From Roseiarcus sp036489975 (GTDB taxonomy: Bacteria > Pseudomonadota > Alphaproteobacteria > Rhizobiales > Beijerinckiaceae), in contig DASXES010000088.1 of the NCBI GenBank assembly GCA_036489975.1, forward strand, positions 30,829 to 94,828: a stretch of DNA of 64,000 nt, written 5' to 3'. Below are positions 43,811-51,691 of the stretch, in pieces (position 1 is the first letter of the stretch; every line of letters starts with the position of its first letter). A model generated the notes under the pieces. The model made no database searches and was not told the DNA's origin. It worked only from the letters and a program-made list of their open reading frames with translations. Made by a program: the position numbers and the translations under genes.

Positions 43811-45287
43811 GGAGCATTCCGATCCGGGTTGGCGCGCTCGCGCCGGAGATTTCCATGAGCGCCTTTTCGAGGAGGCTGGCGGCGACCGTCTTACGGTAGG
43901 CTGCGGTCGCGCGCATGTCGGTGAGCGGCGTGAAGTCCTCGTTGATCGCCTCACGCGCGCGGCGCCACGTCGCGGGCGAGTCGAGGCTCGCGCCTGCAAG
44001 CGCGCGCTCAGCCTGCTCAGCGCGCTTTGGCGTCGCCGCCATCCCGCCGCAGGCAATGCGCGCGCTGACAATTTCCCGTCCATCGAGATCGAAGCGCGCC
44101 GCCAGCATGACGGCGGAAATGTCCTCGTCGAAACGTTTCGACACCTTGAAGGCGCGGTAGTGCTGACCGGCGGCAAGCTGTGGCGCTTCGACCGCCACGA
44201 CGAACTCGCCCGGCTCGCGATCCTGCTTGCCATAGGCGATGAAGAAGTCTTCGAGCGGCAGCGCGCGCGTCCCATTCCCCTTCCGCAACACAACCCGGCC
44301 GCCGAGAGCGATAAGAGCCGGCGCCAGATCGCCAATCGGCGAGCCGTTGGCGATGTTTCCGCCCACCGTTCCACTCACCCGCACCTGCTTCGACCCGAAG
44401 CGGCGCAGCAACTCGCCCAAGTCGGGATGGATCTCGCCGAGCCGCGGCATGACGTCTTCCAGTGTAACGCTGGCGCCGATCGAAAGAGCGCCGTTGGCGC
44501 TCTCGCCGATCGTGTCCAGCTCCGAAACCCTGCCGAGCCAGATCACGCGCCTGAGGTCGCGCAATTGCTTGGTGATCCAGAGCCCAACATCCGTCGCCCC
44601 GCCGACGAGGGTCGCATCGGGGTAGCGGGCATAGAGCGCAGCCAGCGAATCGAGGCTTGCGGGAGCTGCGAAGAAGGACGCGTCGTCGCCGATGAACAGG
44701 TCCCTAGGGTCGGCAAGAGCGGCGAGCGCCGCGGCGCGTTCTTGAGACGTCGCGGCGAAATGGTCTGCAGGCTGGCCGTTGCAGGTCTCCATGGCCGCCG
44801 CGATGATCGGGCGATAACCGGTGCACCGGCAAAGATTGCCGGCAAGCTGGTCGCAAAGACCGGCGTAAGTCGGAGGCTGCCCGGAATGATAGGCGGCGAA
44901 CAGGCTCATCACGATCCCGGGGGTGCAGAAGCCGCATTGCGAGGCGTGAGCGTCGACCATCGCCTGCTGCAACGGATGCAGTTCGCCGCCTGAGGCGAGA
45001 TCCTCGATCGTGATCAGCTCGGCGCCGTCGAGCTGGCCCAAGAGCAGAATGCAGGCATTGAACGGCTCGTAACCGAGCTGGCCCCCCTTGAGCTGAGCCA
45101 GCACCACGGTGCATGCGCCGCAATCCCCTTCGGCGCAGCCTTCCTTCGTTCCCTTGGCTCCCATGTCCTCCCGCAGCCAGTCGAGAACGGTCGCGCGTGG
45201 AGAGAAATGGTGGAGAACCACCTCCTCGCCTCGAAAACGAAAGCGCAGCGTGTCTCTCACGCCGGTTGGTTTGGCCGCAAACGACAT
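43797..45287 (-). CDS. xdhA: xanthine dehydrogenase, Fe-S/FAD subunit
   Basis: 496 residues from ATG 45287, with AAGGAG 6 bases upstream. First [2Fe-2S] cluster in EGCAEGDCGACTVVLAQL, second in CGFCTPGIVMSLFA and NLCRCTGYRPI. The FAD domain follows with DATLVGGATDVGLWITKQ, RVSGTVGGNIANGSPIGDLAPAL and a CO-dehydrogenase flavoprotein C-terminal domain. It takes electrons from the molybdenum site in XdhB to NAD+. First gene of the xdhABC operon; upstream lies a 790-base repeat-rich region that must contain its promoter. Confidence 0.94.
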   Translation of the reverse strand: MSFAAKPTGVRDTLRFRFRGEEVVLHHFSPRATVLDWLREDMGAKGTKEGCAEGDCGACTVVLAQLKGGQLGYEPFNACILLLGQLDGAELITIEDLASGGELHPLQQAMVDAHASQCGFCTPGIVMSLFAAYHSGQPPTYAGLCDQLAGNLCRCTGYRPIIAAAMETCNGQPADHFAATSQERAAALAALADPRDLFIGDDASFFAAPASLDSLAALYARYPDATLVGGATDVGLWITKQLRDLRRVIWLGRVSELDTIGESANGALSIGASVTLEDVMPRLGEIHPDLGELLRRFGSKQVRVSGTVGGNIANGSPIGDLAPALIALGGRVVLRKGNGTRALPLEDFFIAYGKQDREPGEFVVAVEAPQLAAGQHYRAFKVSKRFDEDISAVMLAARFDLDGREIVSARIACGGMAATPKRAEQAERALAGASLDSPATWRRAREAINEDFTPLTDMRATAAYRKTVAASLLEKALMEISGASAPTRIGMLHAVE

Positions 45288-45452
45288 CGTCGCTCCTTGA
45301 CCCCTCAATGATGGAGCTTTTGCCTTCAAAACGGAAGGACGCAAAGCCCATGCCGGAGAGCTGCCCCTGTCATATGGGATTGCGTTGAGGAGATCGCACG
45401 GCGTTTCCGAGGGGAGAGAGAACGCCCAATCGGGAGCCGGGGCGACCGATTA

Positions 45453-45514
45453 AGAAAAATCGACAATTTCTTGCTAAGCCGACTGGCGTCAGGTATTGTT
45501 TTTCAGAAAATACC
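45453..45514 (+). repeat. repeat family 2, copy 2, left block
   Basis: CGACAATTTCTTGCTAAGCC followed after 11 bases by TATTGTTTTTCAGAAAATA, matching 5060-5127. The right block at 45965-46030 is more than 400 bases away. Confidence 0.75.
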
Positions 45515-45608
45515 TATAAGTGGGGCTCGCACCTTACAAGCGGGGACCGGCTCAAAGTTGTGTAACTGCAAAGATGTGAGGCTTCGGGATGCCGGACCTA
45601 TCGACGGC

Positions 45609-45724
45609 GTCATCCTGAGCCGCTCGCGAAGCAAGTGCGTAGAAGGGGTGATCCGAAGAAGGCGCCGGTCGTGCGCGTTGAAGCCACCTTCGAGACGCGC
45701 CTTCGGCGCTCCCTCCGAACCAGG
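45609..45724. repeat. REP-like inverted pair 1
   Basis: CATCCTGAGC at 45611-45620 and, in opposite orientation, CCACCTTCGAGACGCGC near 45684-45702. Each half resembles the widespread rhizobial palindromic unit that pairs a CCTTCGAGACGC arm with a CTCAGGATGA arm. Confidence 0.65.
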
Positions 45725-45800
45725 CCGAAAAAGGGCCTCGAAGTTGAAAGGTTGCGCAACTGCCAGCCGTGCCTCGATTCGGAAACCGCACTCCACCCGC

Positions 45801-45908
45801 CTTATCCTGAGCAGCGCCGAATGCGCGTCTCGAAGGATGCTGCGCAGACGAGGCGGAAAGCTGGACCATCCTTCGAGACGCCCGCCCGTGCGGGCTCCTC
45901 AGGATGAG
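45801..45908. repeat. REP-like inverted pair 2
   Basis: TTATCCTGAG...GCGTCTCGAAGGATG (45801-45839) and its inverse ATCCTTCGAGACGC...CTCCTCAGGATGA (45868-45907). Inner arms such as CCCGC and GCGGG can fold into hairpins. This is the BIME-like arrangement of two oppositely oriented REP units. Confidence 0.8.
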
Positions 45909-45964
45909 AACTGGAGGCCCGGCCGGGCTCAACTCGACTTCACCACCCGGCTGGGCAGGTGACA

Positions 45965-46030
45965 AGGACTCGCTAATCGCGGCGCAAGCCATTGAAATCG
46001 CTCAAAATGGACTCGTTAATGGCGAGCGCC
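45965..46030 (+). repeat. repeat family 2, copy 2, right block
   Basis: GGACTCGCTAATCGCGGCGC then CATTGAAATCGCTCAAAATG and TCGTTAATGGCG, matching 5172-5237. Confidence 0.75.
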
Positions 46031-46076
46031 GAGTCGCGGTCTTGAAGGGTCCCGCCCCCAACCATCCTCGCGGAGC

Positions 46077-48035
46077 TTATCCACGGAGATCGGGAGGCAC
46101 AGCCTCGCCGGCCAGCGAGGCGAGCGCCTCCTCAACGCCCATCGCGGTTTGCGCATTGGAGCCCAAGCGCCGCACGGACACGGTGTTCTCGCTTGCTTCC
46201 TTGCGTCCGAGGGCAATCAGGACGGGAACTTTCGCGAGCGAGTGCTCGCGCACCTTGTAGTTGATCTTCTCGTTGCGCAGGTCGGTCTCCACTCTGAGGC
46301 CTCGCTTCTTCGCGGCGGCGGCGAACTGAAGCGCAGCGTCGTCAGCGTCGCTGGTGATGGTGCAGATCACAATCTGCGTCGGCGCGAGCCATAGCGGCAG
46401 GTGTCCGGCGTGGTGTTCGAGCAGGATGCCGATGAAGCGCTCCATCGAGCCGCAGATCGCGCGATGGATCATCACTGGCGTCGTCTTCTGGCTGTCGCCC
46501 GCGATATAGAAGGCGCCAAACCGCTCCGGCAGGTTGAAATCGACCTGCGTCGTGCCGCATTGCCAATCGCGGCCGATCGCATCGCGCAGCACGTATTCGA
46601 ACTTCGGGCCGTAGAAGGCGCCCTCGCCCGGGTTGAGGGCGGTCGTGACGACGTTGCCGTGGCGCAGCCGGATCTCGTCCAGCACCCGGGTCATCACAGC
46701 CTCCGCGTGATCCCACATCGCGTCCGTTCCGACGCGCTTCTCGGGGCGGGTCGACAGTTTCACCACGATCTTGTCGAAGCCGAAGTGGCCGTAGACCGAC
46801 AAGATCAGTTCATTGATCTTGTGGCATTCCTCGGCCATCTGCTCCTCGGTGCAGAAGATATGCGCGTCGTCCTGCGTGAAAGACCGCACGCGCATGAGGC
46901 CATGCAGCGCCCCCGACGGCTCGTAGCGGTTGACCGCGCCGAACTCGGCGAAGCGCAGCGGCAGCTCGCGATACGAGCGCAGGCCGTGCTTGAAGATCTG
47001 CACGTGGCCGGGGCAGTTCATGGGTTTCAGCGCGTAGACGCGCAAATCCTCGGTCTCCGCCTCGTCGCCGGCCGGACGACACATGAACATGCTCTCGCGG
47101 TACCAGCCCCAATGGCCGGAGATCTCCCACAGGTGCTTGTCGAGCACCTGGGGCGCGTTGACCTCCTGGTAGTCGTCGGCGAGGCGCCGGCGCATATAGG
47201 CGACCAGAACCTGGAACAGGGTCCAGCCTTTGGGATGCCAGAAGATCGACCCCGGTCCTTCCTCCTGGGTGTGGAACAGGTCCATCTCGCGAGCGAGCTT
47301 GCGATGATCGCGCTTCTCGGCCTCCTCGAGCTGCTTCAGATAGGCGTCGAGCTCTTCTTTCTTCGCGAATGCGGTCGCGTAGATGCGCGACAGCATCGGC
47401 CTGTTCGAGTCGCCGCGCCAATAAGCGCCAGCGACTTTCATCAGCTTGAAAGCCTCGCCGATCTTGCCGGTCGAGGTCATGTGCGGCCCGCGGCAGAGGT
47501 CGGTCCACTCGCCCTGGCTGTAGAGCTTGATCTCCTGGTCGGCCGGGATCGCATCGAGAAGCTCGACCTTGAAGGCTTCGCCGTTCGTCTCGAACAGGCT
47601 CTTCGCTTCCTCGCGCGACACGACCTGCTTCGAAAACGGCTTGTCGCGAGCAATGATCTCGCGCATGCGCTTTTCGATCGCCGGAAAATCCTCCGGCGTG
47701 AACGGCTCGTTGCGGAAGAAGTCGTAATAGAAGCCGTTTTCGATCACCGGGCCGATCGTGACCTGCGTTCCGGGCCAGAGCGACTGCACGGCTTCCGCGA
47801 GAACATGCGCCGCGTCGTGGCGGATGAGCTCGAGCGCGCGGGGATCATCGCGTCCGATGAACTCAAGCGTAGCGTCGCGGTCGATCGGATCAGCGAGGTC
47901 GGCAAGCTCGCCATTGCGCACCATCGCAACGGTGCGCTTGGCGAGCGACGGGGAAATGGACTTGGCGATTTCGAGCCCGGAGACGCCCGGCTCATAGGCG
48001 CGCTCAGCGCCGTCAGGAAAGGTGACGTGGATCAT
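46077..48035 (-). CDS. thrS: threonyl-tRNA synthetase
   Basis: 652 residues from ATG 48035, with AAGGAG 7 bases upstream. TGS domain at the N-terminus (MIHVTFPDGAERAYEPG...), the editing/second additional domain with HDAAHVLAEAVQSLWPGTQVTIGPVIENGFYYDF, then class II motifs (LKPMNCPGHVQIF, HGLMRVRSFTQDDAHIFCTEEQ, GAFYGPKFEYVL) and the anticodon-binding domain with VPVLIALGRKEASENTVSVRRLG. Full length, no break. It charges tRNA-Thr in the cytosol; tRNA-Thr(TGT) is also in this window but 32 kb away. Confidence 0.97.
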   Translation of the reverse strand: MIHVTFPDGAERAYEPGVSGLEIAKSISPSLAKRTVAMVRNGELADLADPIDRDATLEFIGRDDPRALELIRHDAAHVLAEAVQSLWPGTQVTIGPVIENGFYYDFFRNEPFTPEDFPAIEKRMREIIARDKPFSKQVVSREEAKSLFETNGEAFKVELLDAIPADQEIKLYSQGEWTDLCRGPHMTSTGKIGEAFKLMKVAGAYWRGDSNRPMLSRIYATAFAKKEELDAYLKQLEEAEKRDHRKLAREMDLFHTQEEGPGSIFWHPKGWTLFQVLVAYMRRRLADDYQEVNAPQVLDKHLWEISGHWGWYRESMFMCRPAGDEAETEDLRVYALKPMNCPGHVQIFKHGLRSYRELPLRFAEFGAVNRYEPSGALHGLMRVRSFTQDDAHIFCTEEQMAEECHKINELILSVYGHFGFDKIVVKLSTRPEKRVGTDAMWDHAEAVMTRVLDEIRLRHGNVVTTALNPGEGAFYGPKFEYVLRDAIGRDWQCGTTQVDFNLPERFGAFYIAGDSQKTTPVMIHRAICGSMERFIGILLEHHAGHLPLWLAPTQIVICTITSDADDAALQFAAAAKKRGLRVETDLRNEKINYKVREHSLAKVPVLIALGRKEASENTVSVRRLGSNAQTAMGVEEALASLAGEAVPPDLRG

Positions 48036-48152
48036 CGAGGCTCCTTGAAGCTCACTCGCCGACACCAATCGGCGTAAGCATGGCGGCTCGCGTATAGATG
48101 TCGAACGCTCTCGGGGCAACGGGCGAAGAAGGCGCCCGCGCCGATCCGCCAG

Positions 48153-48569
48153 CTAGAGCCTGAACGCCTCGACGACCGGCGGACCAGCGGCATAGTTGGA
48201 ATATCGTATCCACTTGGGTTTCACGACCACATAGGCGATGTCGGGCCAATTTTCGCGGGCGCGGCCATCGGGCCATTCGCGAAAATAGGCCGCCTTGGCG
48301 CTCGCGAGATCGGCGCCGACGGGTCGACGCGCAACGCCTTCGATCTGCAGAGAAACCTGATCGTCCCAGCCGATGACTAACGCGGCGGCAGGATTGCGCG
48401 CCAGATTGACGGCCTTGCGGCTCGACGCCAGAGTGTCGAACACGATCTCGTTCGCCTGCGTCAGGGCGAAACCCATCAGCGCCGCCTCGGGCGCGCCGGA
48501 TTCATCGACGCTCGACACGACCAGAAACCGCTTCCGCTTGGCGATGTCGAAAACCTGTTCAAGAGTCAT
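48153..48569 (-). CDS. pyridoxamine 5'-phosphate oxidase-fold (PPOX) protein
   Basis: 138 residues from ATG 48569, with GGAGG 5 bases upstream. A split beta-barrel flavin-binding fold is suggested by FLVVSSVDESGAPEAALMGFALTQANEIVFDTLASSRKAVNLARNPAAALVIGW and the VQLQIEG-type strand, then FREWPDGRARENWPDIAYVVVKPKWIRYSNY. Such proteins bind FMN or F420-like flavins or haem; the reaction of this one is unknown. Divergent from acyP 61 bases away. Confidence 0.8.
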   Translation of the reverse strand: MTLEQVFDIAKRKRFLVVSSVDESGAPEAALMGFALTQANEIVFDTLASSRKAVNLARNPAAALVIGWDDQVSLQIEGVARRPVGADLASAKAAYFREWPDGRARENWPDIAYVVVKPKWIRYSNYAAGPPVVEAFRL

Positions 48570-48630
48570 GAGCGCCTCCCTATCTGACGCGGCCGGTCGG
48601 CCGCATCGTCCGAAGGGATGATAACGCACG

Positions 48631-48933
48631 ATGACCGAGACCTGCACTGTCGTTCGCCGCGTCATCGTCGAAGGGGTCGTGCAGGGGTTGGGTTATCGCG
48701 AGTTCACCCGCCGCGCCGCGCTCGACTTGGGCGTCACCGGCTGGGTGCGCAACCGGTCCGACGGCCCGGTCGAGGCGCTGGTCCGGGGCTCGCCGGCGGC
48801 TGTCGAAGCGCTGGTAGCTCAGATGCGCAAAGGGCCACGCTTGGCGGTGGTCGAAAGCCTGAGAGTGATCGAGCACGCCGGGACGCAAACCCACGACGCC
48901 GGCGGTGGAACGCTCGTCAGAATGACAACCTAA
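48631..48933 (+). CDS. acyP: acylphosphatase
   Basis: 100 residues. The phosphate-binding loop VEGVVQGLGYREFTRRAA contains the catalytic Arg, and GVTGWVRNRSDGPVEALVRG contains the Asn that positions water; ALVAQMRKGPRLAVVESLRV completes the alpha/beta fold. It hydrolyses acyl phosphates. The motif has LGY where VFF/VGF is usual, a conservative change. Confidence 0.92.
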   Translation: MTETCTVVRRVIVEGVVQGLGYREFTRRAALDLGVTGWVRNRSDGPVEALVRGSPAAVEALVAQMRKGPRLAVVESLRVIEHAGTQTHDAGGGTLVRMTT

Positions 48934-48957
48934 CCCAGATGCGGCGAACGGGCCCGA

Positions 48958-49143
48958 TCAGCCCCGTCGCGACGGCTTGCGGGGCGCGGGGCGCTTCGGC
49001 TGCGGCCGTTCGGGTCCGCCGGCTGAGGTCGGCGTATTGGAGGGCGGATCGCTGGCGGGAAACGACTCCTCGAGTTCTTCGTCGAGCTTCTTCTCCGCTG
49101 TCGTGGGCGGCTTCTGCGGCGACGGCTTGCGCGGCTCTTTCAT
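48958..49143 (-). CDS. 61-residue Pro/Lys-rich protein with ESFPASDPPS motif
   Basis: Start ATG 49143, with GGAG 9 bases upstream. An acidic core LDEELEESFPASDPPSNTP is flanked by Pro/Lys/Arg-rich ends. The ESFPASDPPS core recurs in short Rhizobiales proteins of unknown function; disorder is likely. A real small gene is supported by the ribosome site and the conserved-looking motif. Confidence 0.65.
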   Translation of the reverse strand: MKEPRKPSPQKPPTTAEKKLDEELEESFPASDPPSNTPTSAGGPERPQPKRPAPRKPSRRG

Positions 49144-49513
49144 CCCGGCGGCTCCATGAGGGCGTTCGGAAGGGGCGCCGCCTCGCGGGTGTTTTGCGCC
49201 TTAGAGGGGGCCGGACCTATATAAGTCAGAGGGCTCGCAGAAGCGAGGCCCTGTCCCAGCGGCCGGAGGCCTGACGGCAATCCACGTTGGCCACGAGTGT
49301 TAGATTCTGCGCGCGACTCAAGCTTTTCAAGCGCTTAACCTCATTTTTCTGCAACTGGAAAAGATATTATACTTATTATTTCAGTTTATTAAGTCCCGCG
49401 CGCGCCATTTCTCCCGCCGTTCGGCTTCGCCGGCCGCGAGAAGGCGGCCTCGCAGAAGCCGTTGCGCAGGGTGTCGCCTCCGGGGCGCCGCTCCGGCGTT
49501 AAGGACAAACCCA
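49144..49513. other. intergenic region with repeat copy C
   Basis: 370 bases; no gene seen. Contains repeat copy C (49297-49356) next to a short AT-rich patch (about 49357-49390). Confidence 0.6.
49297..49356 (-). repeat. dispersed ~60-bp repeat, copy C
   Basis: Read leftward: GTTGCAGAAAAATGAGGT, TAAGCGCTTGAAAAGC, TTGAGTCGCGCGCAGAATC, TAACAC. About 85 percent like copy A by eye, in the opposite orientation to A and B, again with AT-rich DNA on its GTTGCAG side. Confidence 0.85.
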
Positions 49514-50002
49514 TTATCCGTCACTCGGCGGAGGCTCCGCGAACGCATCGGCGAATTTGCGCATGAGCCGCGCCAGTTCGTCGAGCTCGCGCGGCTCCCA
49601 GGTCTGGAAGACAGCACGGCCGACCCGCTCGCGCGCGGCGTCGACGAGGTCTGTCATGGCCTTGCCTTTCGGCGTGATGACCGCCTCGCGCACCCGCCGG
49701 TCGACGGCGCTTGTCCGACGCTGCGCGAGACCGAGGCCTTCCAGCTTCGCGACTTGCCGGCTGATCGTGGTGTGGTCGCGTCCGATGCGATCGGCCAGCT
49801 CCACCACGCCGATCGGCCCGTACCGCTCGATGCCGACCAGCAACGGAAACAGCGCGCGGTCGAGCCGAATCCCGGCTTCCTTGATCAGCGTCTCGTCGCG
49901 TTGCGGCCGGTTCATGGCGCCGACGATTTCGAGAAGGGCGCGGTGAAGCTCGCGGAGCTGGTCGCCGATATGTGTATTTTGCACTTTCTTCCTTGACGCC
50001 AT
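49514..50002 (-). CDS. MarR-family transcriptional regulator
   Basis: 162 residues from ATG 50002. Winged helix-turn-helix with GVVELADRIGRDHTTISRQVAKLEGLGLAQRRTSAVDRRVREAVITPKGKAM is typical of MarR. N- and C-terminal helices form the dimer interface. It is divergent from a quinone-reductase gene, with a palindromic site in between, so it probably represses both. The ligand is unknown; MarR proteins often sense phenolics or oxidants, and the partner enzyme fits that. Confidence 0.9.
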   Translation of the reverse strand: MASRKKVQNTHIGDQLRELHRALLEIVGAMNRPQRDETLIKEAGIRLDRALFPLLVGIERYGPIGVVELADRIGRDHTTISRQVAKLEGLGLAQRRTSAVDRRVREAVITPKGKAMTDLVDAARERVGRAVFQTWEPRELDELARLMRKFADAFAEPPPSDG

Positions 50003-50016
50003 CGTCCGGCCGGATA

Positions 50017-50035
50017 TATGTGCATCATACACATA
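50017..50035. promoter_or_regulatory. probable MarR operator
   Basis: TATGTG, seven bases, CACATA: a perfect 6 bp inverted repeat between the two divergent starts (50002 and 50059). A TATGTG half-site also lies at 49969-49974 inside the start of the regulator gene. Confidence 0.6.
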
Positions 50036-50058
50036 CTTCGAGCGAAAGGAAGGCCGCC

Positions 50059-51018
50059 ATGAAAGCCGCAATCGTTCGGGGACCCGGCCAAACGCCGGTC
50101 TACGGGGACTTCGCCGAACCCAAACGGGAGGCGGACGAAAACCGCATCCGGGTCTCGGCCGCGGCTCTCAGCCCCCTGGCGAGGGGCCGCGCCTCTGGCG
50201 CGCATTACAGCGCCTTGCATTCTTTTCCCTTCGTCGCCGGCGTCGACGGCGTCGGGCGGCTCGACGACGGCAGGCGGGCCTATTTTCTCATGCCCCGCGC
50301 GCCTTTCGGCGCCATGGCGGAAGAGGCGGTGGTCTCGTCGACGCAGTTCCTGCCGTTGCCCGACGGGCTTGACGACATAACCGCCGCGGCGATCGCCAAT
50401 CCCGCCATGTCGTCATGCGCGGCGTTGACGGAACGCGCCAAGTTCAAGGCGGGCGAAACCGTGCTGGTCAACGGCGCGACCGGCGCGGCGGGCCAACTCG
50501 CGGTGCAGATCGCCAAGCGGCTTGGCGCAGCGAAGGTCATTGCGACCGGCCGCAATCTCAAGGCGCTGCAGGAGGCGGCTGAGCTTGGCGCCGATGCGAC
50601 GATCCCCCTCGTCGAGGACGAGGCGGCGCTCGACGCGAGCTTCGCCGCCGCATTCGAGGAGGGCGTTGACGTGGTCATCGACTACCTGTGGGGAAAGAGC
50701 GCCGAGCGCCTGCTGATTGCAGCCGCGAAAGCCGCAAAGGCGCCCGTCCGGTTCGTCCAGATCGGCTCGATCAGCGGCGAGACGATCGCCCTGCCCAGCG
50801 CCGTCCTGCGCTCGGCGCCGATCACGCTCATGGGCAGCGGGCTCGGCAGCGTGCCGCTCGACCGCCTGCTCGCCGCCATCGGCCCGGGGCTCGAAGCGGC
50901 CGCGTCCGGCGGCGTCAGGATCGCGGCCAAAGCCGTTCCGTTGTCCGAAGTCGAACAGGCATGGACGGGCGACGACAGCGGCCAACGCGTCGTGTTCACG
51001 GTTGGGGCGGCGCAATAG
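50059..51018 (+). CDS. quinone oxidoreductase-like (zinc-less MDR) protein
   Basis: 319 residues from ATG 50059, with AGGAAGG upstream. GroES-like N-domain (RVSAAALSPLARGRASGAHYS, PFVAGVDGVGRLDDG), then NADPH-binding ETVLVNGATGAAGQLAVQIAKRLGAAKVIATGRN and VDVVIDYLWGKSAE. It resembles quinone reductases of the alpha subtype without zinc ligands. It is the likely target of the adjacent MarR regulator. Confidence 0.88.
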   Translation: MKAAIVRGPGQTPVYGDFAEPKREADENRIRVSAAALSPLARGRASGAHYSALHSFPFVAGVDGVGRLDDGRRAYFLMPRAPFGAMAEEAVVSSTQFLPLPDGLDDITAAAIANPAMSSCAALTERAKFKAGETVLVNGATGAAGQLAVQIAKRLGAAKVIATGRNLKALQEAAELGADATIPLVEDEAALDASFAAAFEEGVDVVIDYLWGKSAERLLIAAAKAAKAPVRFVQIGSISGETIALPSAVLRSAPITLMGSGLGSVPLDRLLAAIGPGLEAAASGGVRIAAKAVPLSEVEQAWTGDDSGQRVVFTVGAAQ

Positions 51019-51050
51019 ACGGGAAAGGCCGAACGTCGTAGCCTTCGACC

Positions 51051-51491
51051 ATGCCTGCAAAGAGCACGCTTTACGATCGCGATTTCTACGCCTGGAGCCG
51101 GCAACAGGCCGAACTCTTGCGCGCTGGCAAGCTGACTGAGGCCGACATCGAAAATATCGCCGAGGAAATCGACAGCATGGGGCGGACGGAGAAGCGCGAA
51201 CTGATCAGCCGTCTCACCGTGCTCATGCTGCATCTCCTCAAATGGCGCTACCAATCCGGCAAGCGCGGCCCGAGCTGGGAAGCGAGCATCGCGAACCAGC
51301 GCGACGATATCGCCGATCACCTCGATGACAATCCGAGTCTCAAGCCTCTCCTGCCGCAGGCGCTGGTTTCGGCCTATCGAAAGGCCTCCCGGGAGGCGGT
51401 TGCCGAGACGGGGCTGCCGGGCGCGACCTTCCCCGAGGCTTGTCCCTGGACGGTCGAGCAGGTGTTGGACGCCGGGTTCTGGCCAGGGTGA
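51051..51491 (+). CDS. DUF29 domain protein
   Basis: 146 residues. YDRDFYAWSRQQAELLRAGKLTEADIENIAEEIDSMGRTEKRELISRLTVLMLHLLKW is the hallmark N-terminus of DUF29; WEASIANQRDDIADHLDDNPSLKP and the terminal PEACPWTVEQVLDAGFWP also match. DUF29 proteins are common in cyanobacteria and proteobacteria, often with many paralogues; no function is established. Probably downstream of the quinone reductase gene by 32 bases. Confidence 0.9.
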   Translation: MPAKSTLYDRDFYAWSRQQAELLRAGKLTEADIENIAEEIDSMGRTEKRELISRLTVLMLHLLKWRYQSGKRGPSWEASIANQRDDIADHLDDNPSLKPLLPQALVSAYRKASREAVAETGLPGATFPEACPWTVEQVLDAGFWPG

Positions 51492-51586
51492 CAGGGTTCG
51501 CGCGCGAAATTACGGCAGCTGAGGAGGCTGCTTTGGCTTGATCGCCGCATTGCAGGGCGGCCCGCAAAGTCTCGACGGCCTGATGA

Positions 51587-51606
51587 AATAGGCAATATTA
51601 CCTATT
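51587..51606. promoter_or_regulatory. operator-like inverted repeat upstream of the HExxE gene
   Basis: AATAGG, eight A/T-rich bases, CCTATT. It is in the AT-rich leader about 85 bases before the ATG at 51692 and could be a binding site for an unidentified regulator. Confidence 0.35.
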
Positions 51607-51691
51607 ATTTATGCTGTTGGTTCGTTCGTTATTTAAACTGCCGGAGGTCCCCTCCGGCGCTCATTAAAAAAACGCGATTTGGAGGACCGGA

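Larger units (their letters stand above)
45288..46076. other. repeat-rich intergenic region between xdhA and thrS
   Basis: 789 bases with no convincing gene. It contains a block of repeat family 2 (45453-45514), four REP-like palindromic elements (45609-45908) and the second block of the same family (45965-46030). Confidence 0.75.

Noticed and set aside
45609..45908. CRISPR array
   Set aside because: The repeated words alternate in orientation and spacing is irregular; they fit REP/BIME palindromes, and there are no cas genes.
46401..48077. 558-codon open frame opposite thrS
   Set aside because: Shadow of the full-length synthetase on the minus strand; no recognisable domain or start signal.
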